A stretch of 64,000 nt of DNA from Daedaleopsis sinensis (Eukaryota > Basidiomycota > Agaricomycetes > Polyporales > Polyporaceae), in NCBI GenBank assembly GCA_033807695.1, contig CM066310.1, positions 1,922,001 through 1,986,000 on the forward strand. The letters run 5' to 3'. The notes beneath the pieces were generated by a model. It was not told the origin of the DNA. It saw only the letters and a program-made list of their open reading frames with translations, and ran no database searches. Within the stretch, counting starts at the first letter, position 1. Every line of letters starts with the position of its first letter. A program made the position numbers and the translations under genes. This document shows, in pieces, positions 11,507-22,767 of this stretch.

Positions 11507-12759
11507 TATGTACAACCGCCGTCGAGCTTTAACGATGTGGTCTTGAACCGGGCCTAGCGTGCAGTGGCAGATTACGTTCACATCAAGTCACAGTTAGTAT
11601 ACATATGTACGAAACACTGTCCAGACCAATGATGGAACGTACCGTGAATATACCAACAATCTTTGGTGGTCTAACTCTGCATAGGATAACGACTACGAAA
11701 TGTTTTAGTTGCGAGAGCAGATTCAGGTGCACCGTTATACGTTACCTGATTGGCTATCGAGTAAGTTTGGTGGGCGTCTGTCAGAACGCCCAGCGTGACG
11801 TCCATACTGGATTGGGGCCAGAAGCACTTCCTCTATCCACTACTTCTCGTCAAGAGGGTGTCCTCTCCCATACTCTTCCCAACCTTTATCGTCTGGGCGC
11901 AGATATCACTACGTGATCTTTCCTACAAGCTGGAGCAGTGGGCTCTTAACTCCCGACTTTCAACACTCCTTACGCAGTTCGCAGTGCCCGAGTCCCTGCC
12001 ACGTCGGCCGTCCGGCTCCTCCTCCCTTGCGCGTGCTTCCCCTTCAAGACATCCAAACATCCGAAGTAGCTATTGCTTCGCTACGGTGCGGTGCGCTCCC
12101 GGGCTTCCTCCCGGGCAACGTTCGATTCGAGACCATTTGGACACGTCAGTTGGGGTCCCGGAGTATGTGCCCCCCGTTACTGATCTGCGACACCCGCTGA
12201 GCTGATTCTTGCATTTTAGGTAGTTTCTGGCCAACAACAGATGGCATTGTTTCTGTTAGAGGTGAGTCTCTTCCCCATTGACTGTTAATTACGATTGACC
12301 TCGGCTTGGACCTAGGTGTCCCGCGGACTTCGTCTACATATAGCATCTACACACTCTGTTGTACGGACATTAGCCCCACGTCGTCATCTATGTGCCGCCA
12401 TCTTGTATGGAAGTCCACGAAATTTTCTGCCCCCGAGTTCTAGTGAGAACACGAAGTTACACGCATCCGCCACCGAGTCGAGATGGAGACGCGTGAAGCT
12501 GCAGGTGCCCGTTCCCTTTCCAAGTCTACGTTCCTCCCCTTCCGTTTGCTCGCCCGTCCCCCACACGCTGGGCCCTCCAAGTTTACGTTACTCCCCTCCC
12601 GCCCGTTCGCCCGTCCCCCGCACGCCATCCTCTCCAACTCCTCCCGCCAGCTCACCCATCGCTCGCCCGTCGTACCTTGCAAGTCTACGATTCCCCATTC
12701 CTGCAAGCTCGCTCGTCCACCCTACGCTACCCCCGGGCCCTCTCCCAATACCCATCACC
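11507..12759. other. Intergenic region upstream of the KDZ transposase
   Basis: It holds about 1.25 kb without a recognisable gene. From 12480 to 12740 there is a pyrimidine-rich stretch with diverged repeats of CCCGTTCGCCCGTCCCCC-like sequence, plausibly the transposase promoter and 5' leader. Confidence 0.5.
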
Positions 12760-15700
12760 ATGAAACGTGGTCGCAAAGCCTGCTACACGTTCTACGATGA
12801 CCTCTCGGCGGACTCCGAAGCTGACGACGACGACGACGGATCTACCCCTCAGCGAACCGAGGTACACACACATGTCGACTGGTCTCGACGCGACACAAAC
12901 CCCAGTGCGCGCACTACTTACCACGACCTTCCTGCTTCTCCAACCAAGCGGCGCCGAGCCCAATCGCTTCCCCCTCCCACCCATTCCAACGACTTCGTCG
13001 ACTTGCTATACGATCCGGAGCGTGAGGCCATCGACCTCGACTACCTCTACCAGCAGATCGAAGACCTGAAGGACGATCCACAACCTCGGAAGCGCACTGC
13101 AGGGGTAAATACCTCGCTCTTCGTATGTTGATTTGTATCTGACTACCCTCATAGGACAACCCGGTGCTCCAATGGATCCCAGAGGCTGATGCATACCTAG
13201 CTGAACTCTTGCGGCTCGAAGGGCGTGGCGACTTCACCTCGGGGGTATGCCGATGCGGCGGCGATGCTCTCGCTCATTATCGTTGTGACGACTGTGGAGA
13301 TGTTCGGCTGCACTGCAAGGCCTGCGTGTTGTCTCTACATAGAGACCACCCTCTGCATCGTATCAAGGTGAGTAGCTCTGAGCTGTGAACGAGACACCCT
13401 GCTCACCGTTTTCCGCAGAGTTGGGATAACGAGAAGAGGTTCTTCTCCCGGGTCACACTTGCCGCCCTGGGCCTCAATATCCAGCTCGGCCACCCTCCCG
13501 GAGAACAATGTATTTGTCCACGACATCCTTGGGGTAAAGAATTCGTCATCATCGACACGTCGAGCGTGCACGAAGTCAACCTCATGTACTGTGGTTGCGA
13601 ACGCGCACAGCCTCACTACATCCAGCTTCTTCGTGCTCGGCTCTATCCTGCGACCTCTCAAGCTCCCCGAACTGCCGCGACATTTCAAGTCCTCGAACTA
13701 TTCCATCTCCTGTCCGCGCAGTCGAAGGTCTCTGCCTTCGACTTTTACTCTACACTATCAAGACGCACAGATAATACCGGGTTGTTCACGCCCAGGGTAC
13801 GTTCGACCGAACCATGACTTACACGTTGCTTTGCTGAACGTTTTGTAGGATCGTTATCCCGCGTTGCTCAACATCATGCGCCAATGGCGGCATCTCAAGA
13901 TTATGAAGCGCGCCGGCCGTGGCCACGATCCCGGCGGGATCGCAGCGACACGCGAAGGGTCGTGTGTCGTTCACTGTCCTGCCTGTCCTCATCCCGGCAA
14001 GAACCTCCCTCCCGACTGGGAGACGGCGCCGAAGGAGAAAAGGTGACATTGTAGTGCCGTCCTCGCATCACGTATCCTACTTACTGACATCGCCTTAAGT
14101 TGGTTGTACAGGCTTTATATCGCCATGGATGCAAACTTCCGCCTCAAGAGGAAGAAGGTCTCCTCTGACGAAGTCGACCCCGGGCTCAATCACGGGTACG
14201 CTTACGTCGTCGAGGAGAAGGCTTACAAAGCGCATCTCGCGAAGCACAGTGACCTAGTCACGAAGCCCTCTGACCTCTGTAACAACCACGACGCTGTCAA
14301 ACTCGCCCATGCAAAAGGTGGTCCACACTTGGCTGCAACAGGTGTCGCGAGCGTCGACTGCGCGCGACACGAAATGAAACGCCCATGTTCCACCGCCGAC
14401 ATTCAGGCCGGCGAACGGTGAGTTTCTTTCTCATGTGTTGCGCTCACCCTTCGTGGCTGACGACATCTCACAGCCAAGTCAACATGGACTATGTCCAAAA
14501 CTCCTCTCTACGCCAGAACGCTCCCCGACGTATACATTTCTCTTACGACGTCAACTGCATCTACAAGATAAACATCGGCAGCCGCTACGCTCACTATGGC
14601 TGGGAGGCCCTCGAAAACAGCTACGACATCGAGTGGTGCATTCCAAGATTCCACATCAACGCCCACAAAGAGTTCTGTCGCGCGCAGTACAATCTCCTCT
14701 TCACTCCATTCTCTGCTCGTTACGACGGCGAGGCGATCGAACGCCTCTGGTCTCGCACCAATGGCATCGCAGCAAGTACGAAGGAGATGGGGCCTGGCTC
14801 TCGCTGGGACCTCTTGGATGATGTTTTCGGGTGCCACAATTGGCAGAAAGTGGTCCTTCTACGTGAGTCGTCTTAACCTCATCGTTCTCGATAGTACTGA
14901 CTTTCGAACCACATCTAGCTACATCGCTCCTCACGCGAATCAAGAAGGCCGTGCCTGAGCGCAACGCCCAGGTTATCGCTTTTCAGCAGTACCACGCCGT
15001 GCTTCCCACTGAGGCCACCTCACGATGGAAGCTTATGGTGGAGACCTGGGAGAATGACCGCTCCCAGAGCAACCCGTACCTCGTCAAGCGGCCCGGTGCG
15101 TGCGCTATAGGCCGACACCAACATGGTTACTGACGCTCTCCTTGTCAACAGCCATCACTCAGGCCGCGATCAAGCGGCAACTCGCCGAAGAGGACGCCGA
15201 GGCTCACAAAGCCGGAACAGCCGTCGTCTTGCACGACAAGTTCACCGCGAGCAACGTGATTGTCGCCGGCCTGGAACTCGAAGAAGCTCAGTAAGTGCTT
15301 TACTACTTATAAACATTCACATTGACCTCACGCCTTCGCAGACGGCACCTCAAGACCGATATCGCTGCTATGTCCACTCATGCCACGGACCTTCAACGCG
15401 CGAAGATGCAGGAACGGCAGAACATGTTACAGCGTCGGATCGACTCTTGGTTCGCTATACAACAGCTATACACTCCCTCGGTCGTTACGCGACGGTCGCG
15501 AATGCTTGAAGCGAATGAATCTGCGGGGCACACCTACAACCTCCCCCTCTTGCTCCCTTCTGCGACCCTCGACGACGCCTCCAGCCTTCCCTCCGAGTCG
15601 TTAAAGACCATCGAGTGGCGTTTGCGCTACGCGCAAGCATTCGATTCCCTCTGCGACCTTCGTGGTCATCTAGAAGTCCGGAGCCATCTCTACAAGCACA

Positions 15701-16434
15701 AGGACCGATTCGCTCGGGGTCAGCGCGCGAATACTCGTGCGCAGACTGTCATCAAGCAGGTTGATGGCAAGATCAACGCCGATGTGGAGCGCTACCATAC
15801 AGCCTACGACGCCCTGCAAGCCCTCGCGGCCCCGCTCTCACAGACGGAATGGCGTCGATACCTCCGGCCTCTTCTCGCCGGAGACGTTCGACACATCACC
15901 GAGGGCGAAGACGGCCAGTCGGAAGGGCGCCGGACGATGTCGTGGATTTGGCAGGCGTGTGCTACGCCTGCGCAGACCGGTTCAGCCACAGACGTCAGCG
16001 ACATGAACGAGAGCCTGCAAGAATGTGCGTGCCCGGTAGTCTCAGTGTGTACACCTGGCTGACGTAGATTTCTAGCTTTGCGTATCGAATGGTGCCAGGC
16101 GCGTGCACGCGCCTTTCGATGGACCGAGGAGGTCGATCTCCTTCAGGAGGAGATGGGTCGTACGACTGGGTTCCACGAGTGGCTCGCCGGCTGGTGGATG
16201 GATCTTGTGAGCGACTCGGGCGTGTTCCTCGACAAGCCAGATTATCGTGAAGGTGCCGATGCATACGCACGTCGACAGGCGTCACTTCGGCTTGCAATGC
16301 GAGACCACTGTTTGAGCGCATGGAAGGATGTCTCTACGTGGGTTCACCTTGGCGAAGAGGAGCAGATCGATTCTGACTCTGACGACGAACTCATTCCTAT
16401 ACAGCCCTTGCCCGAGTCCGACGAAGACATGTAG
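12760..16434 (+). CDS. KDZ-superfamily transposase (CxC2-like, Dileera/Kyakuja/Zisupton group), 1064 aa
   Basis: Ten exons: 12760-13104, 13155-13367, 13419-13796, 13849-14042, 14100-14417, 14474-14862, 14919-15095, 15152-15290, 15342-16024 and 16076-16434. They splice into one frame of 1064 codons plus TAG. Residues 1-115 are acidic and disordered with a KRRR motif. Residues about 147-178 form a Cys/His cluster (CRCGG, CDDCG, HCKAC, HRDHPLH) as in the CxC2 zinc-binding domain. The RNase H-like transposase domain follows, with Asp in IAMDANFRL (about 388), Asp in HFSYDVNC (about 509) and Glu in DGEAIERLWS (about 573), plus the HINAHKEFC His/Cys motif just before. These are hallmarks of KDZ transposases, which cut and paste DNA in the nucleus. 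The C-terminal 450 residues are charged and helical. No stop, frameshift or lost acidic residue was seen, so it is probably active. Confidence 0.95.
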
Positions 16435-17089
16435 ATTCATATACAGCCATGTAGTACGACCCGAGTCCCACTGATATGCTCGTTTGTATCCCTATACTAG
16501 CCTCCGTACTACTACCTTGTACCCCTTGGACTTTGTACATTATACAATCTTACTCGCGTTCGGTTTCGAGGGGATATTAATTGACTGAAATGGGTTGCGC
16601 AAGGACTTGAAGACTCCACCGGTAAGCTCTGCATTAGACGCCAGCCTCTCATCCCCGCCCCACCATCCCCCACTAGCCAGCTCTCCGCTCTCGACGCGTG
16701 AAATCAGCAGCTGTAGCTTGCAACTGTCCCTACCTGTGCTAGGATCGTGATCTAGGGCTCGTTCTACGCGTAAAAACATTGTTGTCGACGTGTCAGCTCT
16801 CTATCTACCTTAGACATCCGTCTATGTCCTTGCCAGAGACTCGTTCTACAGGCAGATCTTTTCGGGGCGCCCTCTGGACTATCGACCTACTATGTGGCTA
16901 CCTCACGACTGCTTAACTAAATCTCCGCTATGTCTAGACTGCTATCCCATCTATAGTCCGCCATTCCGTGCGCGCGAGATCTCTAGGCGGCGCTAGGGGG
17001 CACCGTGTGAGGCCTCAGGTGCGTGTACATCCCCACCCGCTCATAATACGCGGGAACTCGATCCACCACGCGAAGCATATCCTATGGAA
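16435..17089. other. Non-coding sequence 3' of the transposase
   Basis: About 0.65 kb contains the presumed transposase 3' end (several TTGTA/TGTAT runs at 16490-16550) and nothing recognised as a gene. Confidence 0.45.
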
Positions 17090-17560
17090 GCCACCAACGC
17101 CAGTCGGAAAGTGCTCGCGCCCCAACCAAGCATGCGAGGTCGGTCCTACAACGGCGACCATCGCTGGTCACCAGTAGGTACGTCTAGGTATGTACGATCC
17201 CAAGGCCGCTCGGAACGCGCTCGCGCTCGAATCAAACAGGCGAGGAAGGTCCTGCGGGGCACGCTCAAATCCCCAAGGCCGCTCGGAACGTGCTCGCGCT
17301 TGAATCAAACGCGCGAGGAAGGTCCTACGGGGCGCGCTCCAAACCCGCTCGGAACGTGCTCGCGCCCCAACCAAGCACGCGAGGTAGGTCCTACAGCGGC
17401 AACCGTCGCTGGTCACCAGTAAGTACGTACGACCCCAAGCCCGCTCGGAACGCGCTCGCGCTCGAATCAAACAGGCGAGGAAGGTCCTGCTGTCCGCGCT
17501 CCAGTCCCCAGGCACGCTCGAATCAAGCACGCGAGGAAGGTGCGTGCAGTGCCCTACCCC
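17090..17560. repeat. Subterminal minisatellite of the KDZ element
   Basis: At least six diverged units share CCGCTCGGAACGYGCTCGCG, then a CAAGCA or TCAAAC block, then CGCGAGGAAGGTCCT. Units are roughly 55-70 bp, and two of them include a CGTCGCTGGTCACCAGTA segment. The array sits about 0.5 kb from the right end. Such subterminal arrays often serve as transposase-binding sites, which is inference here. Confidence 0.85.
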
Positions 17561-17649
17561 GCTTAGGATGCGCTCGCACGAATACAGATACAGGTACGCC
17601 CCATGTTCGCGATACCTATACGACAATTACGGGGGCTCAGCGCTCGGGT

Positions 17650-17722
17650 CCTGCGGGACCGTGGCGCGGGTCCTGCGAGACCGTGGTGCGCGCGCAGCCC
17701 CCGCGCGCCACGGTCCCGCAGG
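17650..17722. repeat. Perfect 19-bp inverted repeat (hairpin) in the right arm
   Basis: CCTGCGGGACCGTGGCGCG at 17650-17668 is the exact reverse complement of 17704-17722. A third, partial copy (CCTGCGAGACCGTGGTGCG) lies in the loop. Confidence 0.8.
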
Positions 17723-17954
17723 TACCGTATCAGAATCGCGCGCGCCGTGGAAACAATTCAGCTCGCACGCCACATTCTGAGTATGTACGCCTACCATGGC
17801 GCGGAGTCCCAATATTTATTCATTAGCATAATGTGCCAAGAAAGGACAGGGAGGCGGGCTTAGTAACATGTCAGGCCTAGCGGGAAACATACACTATTAT
17901 AGGTGCTGTCGGCGGGCTGAGCGAGCGCTGAGGCTGCATAGGGAGGGGCGCTAG

Positions 17955-18069
17955 CAGCTCTAGTTACAGTCTAGGGATGTATCACGGGCATCTCTGACTA
18001 GAGTCTGGCATGGATCACGGTTCGTTTCTAGTTAGAGTATGTGATACATCACTCTGCCAGGATTTGGTG
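17955..18069. repeat. Right terminal/subterminal repeat region of the KDZ element
   Basis: It carries inverted relatives of the left-end motifs: TCTAGTTACAGTC, GGATGTATCACGGGC, GACTAGAGTC, TGGCATGGATCACGG (18006-18020), TCTAGTTAGAGTA and GTGATACATCAC. Spacing from the element end mirrors the left side to within one base. Confidence 0.8.
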
Positions 18070-18076
18070 GCTGCGC
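18070..18076. repeat. Target-site duplication, right copy (GCTGCGC)
   Basis: This is the right-hand copy of the 7-bp duplication flanking the 12.8-kb transposon. It is followed directly by GCACCCATATC as in the empty sites. Confidence 0.9.
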
Positions 18077-18390
18077 GCACCCATATCATTGCGCGAACGC
18101 GAGCACACCAGAACAGTGTACGGCACCTTCTGGTCCACGTCTGCAATGTCGAGCTGCGGGAAGCTCTTCTGGTTGAACGCAATGCCGAACCAGTCCTCAA
18201 GCGACCTATCCTCGTACATCGACATCGACGCGCCCAGCACGTCGGCAGCGTGCTTCACGACCGTCAGCGCGCGCCGCTTGATGCGCACAGAGCGCTGCCA
18301 GCTCTCGAGCACGCCGCCCGACGAGCTCAGAACGCGCCTTGGCGGGTGAGGTGCGCGCGCGCAGGGCGGCGACGTTAACTGTGTGAACAT
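18070..18390 (-). pseudogene. 138-aa ORF interrupted by the KDZ element
   Basis: The reading frame that is intact at 28722-29138 and 39470-39886 begins here at ATG 18390 and runs into the transposon after codon GARS. Its last codons lie at about 5166-5259 on the other side of the element. The frame then picks up a few transposon-encoded residues and stops at 18049. The upstream conserved part resembles the plus-strand sequence at 43930-44150. Confidence 0.75.
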
Positions 18391-18558
18391 TGAGGAGGTC
18401 AGTCACGCATTCTATGATCTATCGAGCGAAGAGCATGGACGTACGCGCAGACGAGCTCGGTCGACACATCGTTCTTGCGCTCGCACATCGCACATCGCGG
18501 GAGGGAGAGCATGCGATGGGGGAGCGCGGGCACGTCGCAACCACAGGCGCGGCGAAGA

Positions 18559-19762
18559 TCAGCACCGTTCAGTCGCGCTGCGTGTTGGCTCGCAACACGC
18601 GGCTCGAAGACGTCGTACGCTAGGCGGCGGGGAGACGGACGGAAACACGATAGGGGTGAAGTCGACCTCCTCCGTGGGACCCACCTGAGAGCCCTCGGAG
18701 GACGACTCGAATTGCGAGGACTCGGACTCGTCGATGTCCTCGATTTCCGGGGATGCCACGCTCGCCGCCTCCGTGTTGCATACCGGATCGCCGTTGGCAT
18801 CCACGACGGGGGTCGTCGCTCGGGACGGCGGCACCTCCTGGCTCGAGCGGTTGAACAAGACATGGCGCCACGCCGGCTGGAGGAAGTTGAAGACGGGCCC
18901 GAGCTCCTCGAACCCGCGCGTGCCGAGGAGAGAGACGTACGGCCGTGTTTGCACAGGGTCGGCGGAGAGGGACGTACGGATGGTGGTCTCAATGGACCGG
19001 GTGATCTCCTCGATGTCTTCTGCGGACCGCCGGGGAACAGGCCGGGGCTGCTCGTCTTCGGCGATGGGGGCGGGGCGGGGAGAGGGCGATGGAGCGGGTG
19101 GGGACGGTGGCGGGGGAGCGACTGCCTTCGACTTGCCTTTCGCTGAGCGGGCACGGGTGGTCGAGGCTTGTTTCTTGGTCGCGGCCCGCTTGCGCGGAGC
19201 CGCCGTGGTGGGGGGGGGAGCGTTGGGAGCAGCACTGAGTATCGGAAGGGCGAGCTCAGCGCATGGGAGGTATCATAGGGAGAGTAGAGGACATACACGT
19301 TGCTAGACGAAGCTGTTGGTTGGGCGTCCTTGCGACCCCACTTGAGGGGAGGCGCCGGGACGGGAGCGGGGAGAGCGACGGGGACTTGGTTTGGGGGTTG
19401 GGCGACGCTGGTTTGGGAGTCTGAGAACGGGGAACGCGATGTACGAGCGGGCGATGGACTTACACGTTGCTCGTCGACGCCTCGGCCGTAGCTACCGCCT
19501 GACTGGCGGTGTTCCGTCGGCGACGGCCAACCACCATTGACGCGACCTCGCCGAGGAATCGACCAGATCGCATCCTCATGGTTGGAGGAACGTCTGCCGC
19601 ACCCGTCTGGGTCGCGTTATTCGCGACTGGGGGTGCGGCGGGGACGTTGTTAGTATTGCCTGAGAGCCTGGTTAGGTGTGGCCCAGGTTGAGATGTCCTA
19701 ACCAGCGAGCACTCACCATTGTTGGCGCGGGTTGAGCTTCTGGTAACACGACGGGTGAACAT
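18559..19762 (-). CDS. 342-aa low-complexity protein, array copy in U1
   Basis: Exons run 19762-19717, 19659-19464, 19407-19297 and 19234-18559, and all splice in one frame to TGA. The N-terminus is basic (MFTRRVTRSSTR). The middle is rich in Pro, Ala and Lys (residues about 90-185). A conserved-looking core follows (TRPYVSLLGTRGFEELGPVF, then FLQPAWRHVLF), and then a Ser/Glu-rich acidic tail. Exons 2 and 3 both end in a similar S-S/T-S-N-V string, a hint of internal duplication. I do not recognise a catalytic motif. The same gene is present at 29307-30510 and 40055-41258. It could be a nuclear or regulatory protein; that is only composition. Confidence 0.65.
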
Positions 19763-20640
19763 GGTACTAGACAGTGAGGTGTGGTGTGGTAGGAGATATG
19801 AGATGGGCGGGAGGAAATGCGCAGAGGGCACGGAGGACAAGTGTGGATGATGGTGGATGGTAAGAGAAAAGTGATGAGAGCCAGTAGGCGCCTCAACTGG
19901 TCCGGTTTTGAGCAACAATAAGCGAGGCCACCGGCCGGCCCTTGCACAATGCGCCGGCGCCTAAACCATGCTTCTTCAGGCGGAGTGGGCCACCCTCGCT
20001 GGCTCGCTGCTTCTAGGGTACTAGCATTTCGCATAGCCTTAACAGAGATCTCAAAGCTCTGTAGTTGTATTCTAGAGGCTGTAAAAGTGTGCCGCAAGTC
20101 TGTGCGTTCACGGCTTTGGCAGCTGTCGGAGGTTCAAATGAGTCGGACTCGTCCGGCGGGTCTAGGCAGCATGACAACTCACCGGCGTCCGTCCGTACGG
20201 TCTTCATCCGGATATACTCTCTATCCCTCACTTTTTCATCGCACTACACTGTGAAAGCACTCACAAGCGCTGTCGTCCGTCGATCGATTCGCAATGGCCT
20301 CCTGTCCTATAGCATTGTGGAGGTGGGTCTGAGCAAGTAAGTATTAACCTCATGTCATCCTCATTTACACGACGACATCCCGATACTGCAAGCGAAAGCG
20401 CATGACAACGCCACTCCGCTTTCGCTTTCGCTTTGGCTGAGCCTGGACCACTGTCGGGTGCGGGTGTTGGTAGACAGTCTGCACGGACCTGTTCAGAGTA
20501 GTTCTCGCCGTGCCTGTGTTACTAGTCTGGACAAAGGAGCTGCCTAAGAGGTCTGAGGGTCGGTTCTTGTCGGTTTTGTTGTTCCGCCGACGAGGAACAA
20601 GGGCGTCGTCATCCTACGTAGCAGCACTGCCACTGAAGTC
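19763..20640. other. Intergenic part of the unit (U1; repeated in U2 and U3)
   Basis: It is the promoter side of the 342-aa gene followed by mixed sequence with CGAAAG/CTTTCG runs (about 20395-20440). No gene is recognised. The matching regions are 30511-31388 and 41259-42136. Confidence 0.45.
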
Positions 20641-21124
20641 TCGTATCGCCCCCGCCTCCCGGTCCGGACGGGACGGGGGAGCGCTAGCGCCAGCAGCACG
20701 GTATCGCCTCCGATTGTGCTCGTGTCCACGACGATCTGAGTGACTGACAGCGATGACGTCCGCGTCTCCTCCCGCCGCCCGCAGACGAGCCTTGCGGATC
20801 GCTGACCTTACTGACTTTCCAGGGGCCAGAAGGCGCACGGAGCCAGAAGGCGCACGGGGTGCTCGCAGCTACTGTGAGGGGGGTGGACGCACGGAGGGTC
20901 TGCAGCTCGGGTGAGGGGGCTGGACGCAGCTCGCACTCGACGCAGCTCGCCTCGACGCAGACATCGCATACAGGTGAGTCTGCTACTACAGTCCCTCTCC
21001 TCTCCTCTCCCCTCCCCTCCCCTCGCGTCGCCCCAGTCCGCCCTCCGTGCACGCTCCCGCCGCCCGTCCCCGCCGGATCGTCCGCGAGCGGCCACCACCT
21101 CGCAGCCAACCGTCGTCTGACCCT

Positions 21125-21175
21125 CTTGTCCAACAACACGCCTTGTCCAACAACACGCCTTGTCCAACAACACGC
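21125..21175. repeat. Three 17-bp direct repeats (U1)
   Basis: CTTGTCCAACAACACGC occurs three times head to tail. The U2 copy is at 31873-31923. Confidence 0.9.
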
Positions 21176-22161
21176 ACCTCGCACCCAGTCCGCCCGTCCG
21201 GATCGTCCTCCAGAGCTTCGCACCCTCTGCGCGATTGCACCGTCGATCGCCCCCCGACACCCCGTCCTCCGCGCGTCTTGCCATCCGGAACGTCTTCTGG
21301 CAGCCGCCACCTCTCCGCTCGCCGCTCCGTCAGCACCCTGTGTGCCGTACGTCGCAGTGATGCAGAACGTACTCACTTTCGAGCGTATAGCCGCCCGCGC
21401 CTTCGAGCCCTCCGACTCCGCCACATCCGCCCCGGCGACAGCACGACCGCGTCCACCTTGGACCTGCAACAGACACGTAACAGTCAGTCATCGATTCGAC
21501 CCAGATCCTTTCGACAGTGCACTCATCTTGACTTGTCAGCGTCCGCCATCGTCTCCGACCGCACGCCGCGCCGCCGCCGCCGTCGCCCGCCAGGACAGCG
21601 TCCGATAGCCCGGAATTGGCCACGAACGTCCGGAACGAGATCCGTCGCCGCCGTCGCCGCACGCGCGAGTGGCCAGCGTGTGCGCACAGCCTGCGCCGAC
21701 CTGTGGGTTTGTAAAGGCGCATTGCCTAGCCCATCATGCGCACCTTGCGATCAGCGCCGCATGCCCCCAGCGCCGTCCGTCCAGCCACTCCGGGGGACAC
21801 GGAAGCGACTGCGCTCTCGCTATCACCCACCCCGAGCAGAGCCGCCTCTCGCTATCACCCACCACGAGCCGCCGTGTCTGCAGACGACGTGAGTCAGAGA
21901 CGTTCCGGATGACGTCCAAACGGGGTATACTCATCTTGAAAGCGGTCAGGTAGATCGCCGCCGCCGAATCCGTCGTCTCGCGACGACGCGGCGCGTTCCG
22001 CTGTCACGCACTCCGCACAGAGCCCGCATCCATGCAGCACCGTCGCGATCAGCCCTGTCTCCAGACGCGGTAAACGGGAGAGGTCGAGGGAGATTGCAAA
22101 ATGGGGTGTACTCACTGCGAAAGCGACGCAGGAGACCGCCGCCGCCGGACGAGTCCTTGCC

Positions 22162-22767
22162 CGACGACCTCGGTGTCCCGCCGGCCCGCAGACCCCCGCC
22201 AGCGACGGGGCACTCGATCAGGTGCACTGGCGGCGCGTGCGTTGAGAGTGCCTGCGCTCGCCGGCGCCGGAGCTTCGTGTCCGTCCCGTGCACACACGCG
22301 TCGCGTCGCGTCGTCCGAGCTCTGTTCCGCGCCAGCGCTGCTACACGTCTCCCGCTAGCTCGCCGTCTCTCGACGTTGCTCCTGTTGTGCCTCGTGCCAC
22401 AGGCGAGTCGCGATCGTGCGACGTACGCTCCGGACAAGCCCATGCGAGGCCGCCGCGGTACGAGTCGTTTCGCGAGTCGCGACGATCTCGGTGTCCCGCC
22501 GGCCTGCAGACCCCCGCCAGCGACGGGGCACTCGATCAGGTGCACTGGCGGCGCGTGCGTTGAGAGTGCCTGCGCTCGCCGGCGCCGGAGCTTCGTGTCC
22601 GTCCCGTGCACACACGCGTCGCGTCGCGTCGTCCGAGCTCTGTTCCGCGCCAGCGCTGCTACACGTCTCCCGCTAGCTCGCCGTCTCTCGACGTTGTTCC
22701 TGTTGTGCCTCGTGCCACAGGCGAATCGCCATCGTGCGACGTACGCTCCGGACAAGCCCGTGCGAGT
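22162..22767. repeat. Tandem duplication, two ~288-bp copies at 318-bp period (U1)
   Basis: 22162-22449 and 22480-22767 are nearly identical, from CTCGGTGTCCCGCCGG to CGCTCCGGACAAGCCC. The same pair is in U2 at 32910-33515. Only the second copy of U0 falls in the window (1-291). Confidence 0.85.

Larger units (their letters stand above)
5260..18069. mobile_element. 12.8-kb KDZ-superfamily DNA transposon with four genes
   Basis: The element interrupts array sequence that is continuous at 28811-28830 and 39559-39578. The flanks are GCTGCGC at 5253-5259 and again at 18070-18076, a perfect 7-bp duplication of a heptamer present once in the empty sites. Both ends carry CCGTGATCCATGCCA in inverted orientation, 50 bp in on the left (5310-5324) and 49 bp in on the right (18006-18020), among palindromic ACTCTAGTTAGAG motifs. 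Inside are four apparently intact genes, one a KDZ transposase with its acidic residues in place, so the element may be autonomous. Zisupton-type elements are reported to make 8-bp duplications, so 7 bp is slightly unusual. The extreme termini (CAGGCTATAT and CACCAAATCC) match poorly. Confidence 0.92.

Noticed and set aside
6315..12759. A TET/JBP dioxygenase carried by the KDZ element, as reported for some fungal KDZ elements
   Set aside because: None of the three companion proteins shows the His-x-Asp...His iron-binding pattern or the expected fold residues.
17090..17560. CRISPR-like spacing of repeats
   Set aside because: Units are diverged and the intervening parts are repeated too. It is a minisatellite in a eukaryotic transposon.
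19300..19720. Stops and frame change in the 342-aa gene between exons 1-3
   Set aside because: Using acceptors CTCTCAG (19660) and AAACCAG (19408) keeps one frame throughout.
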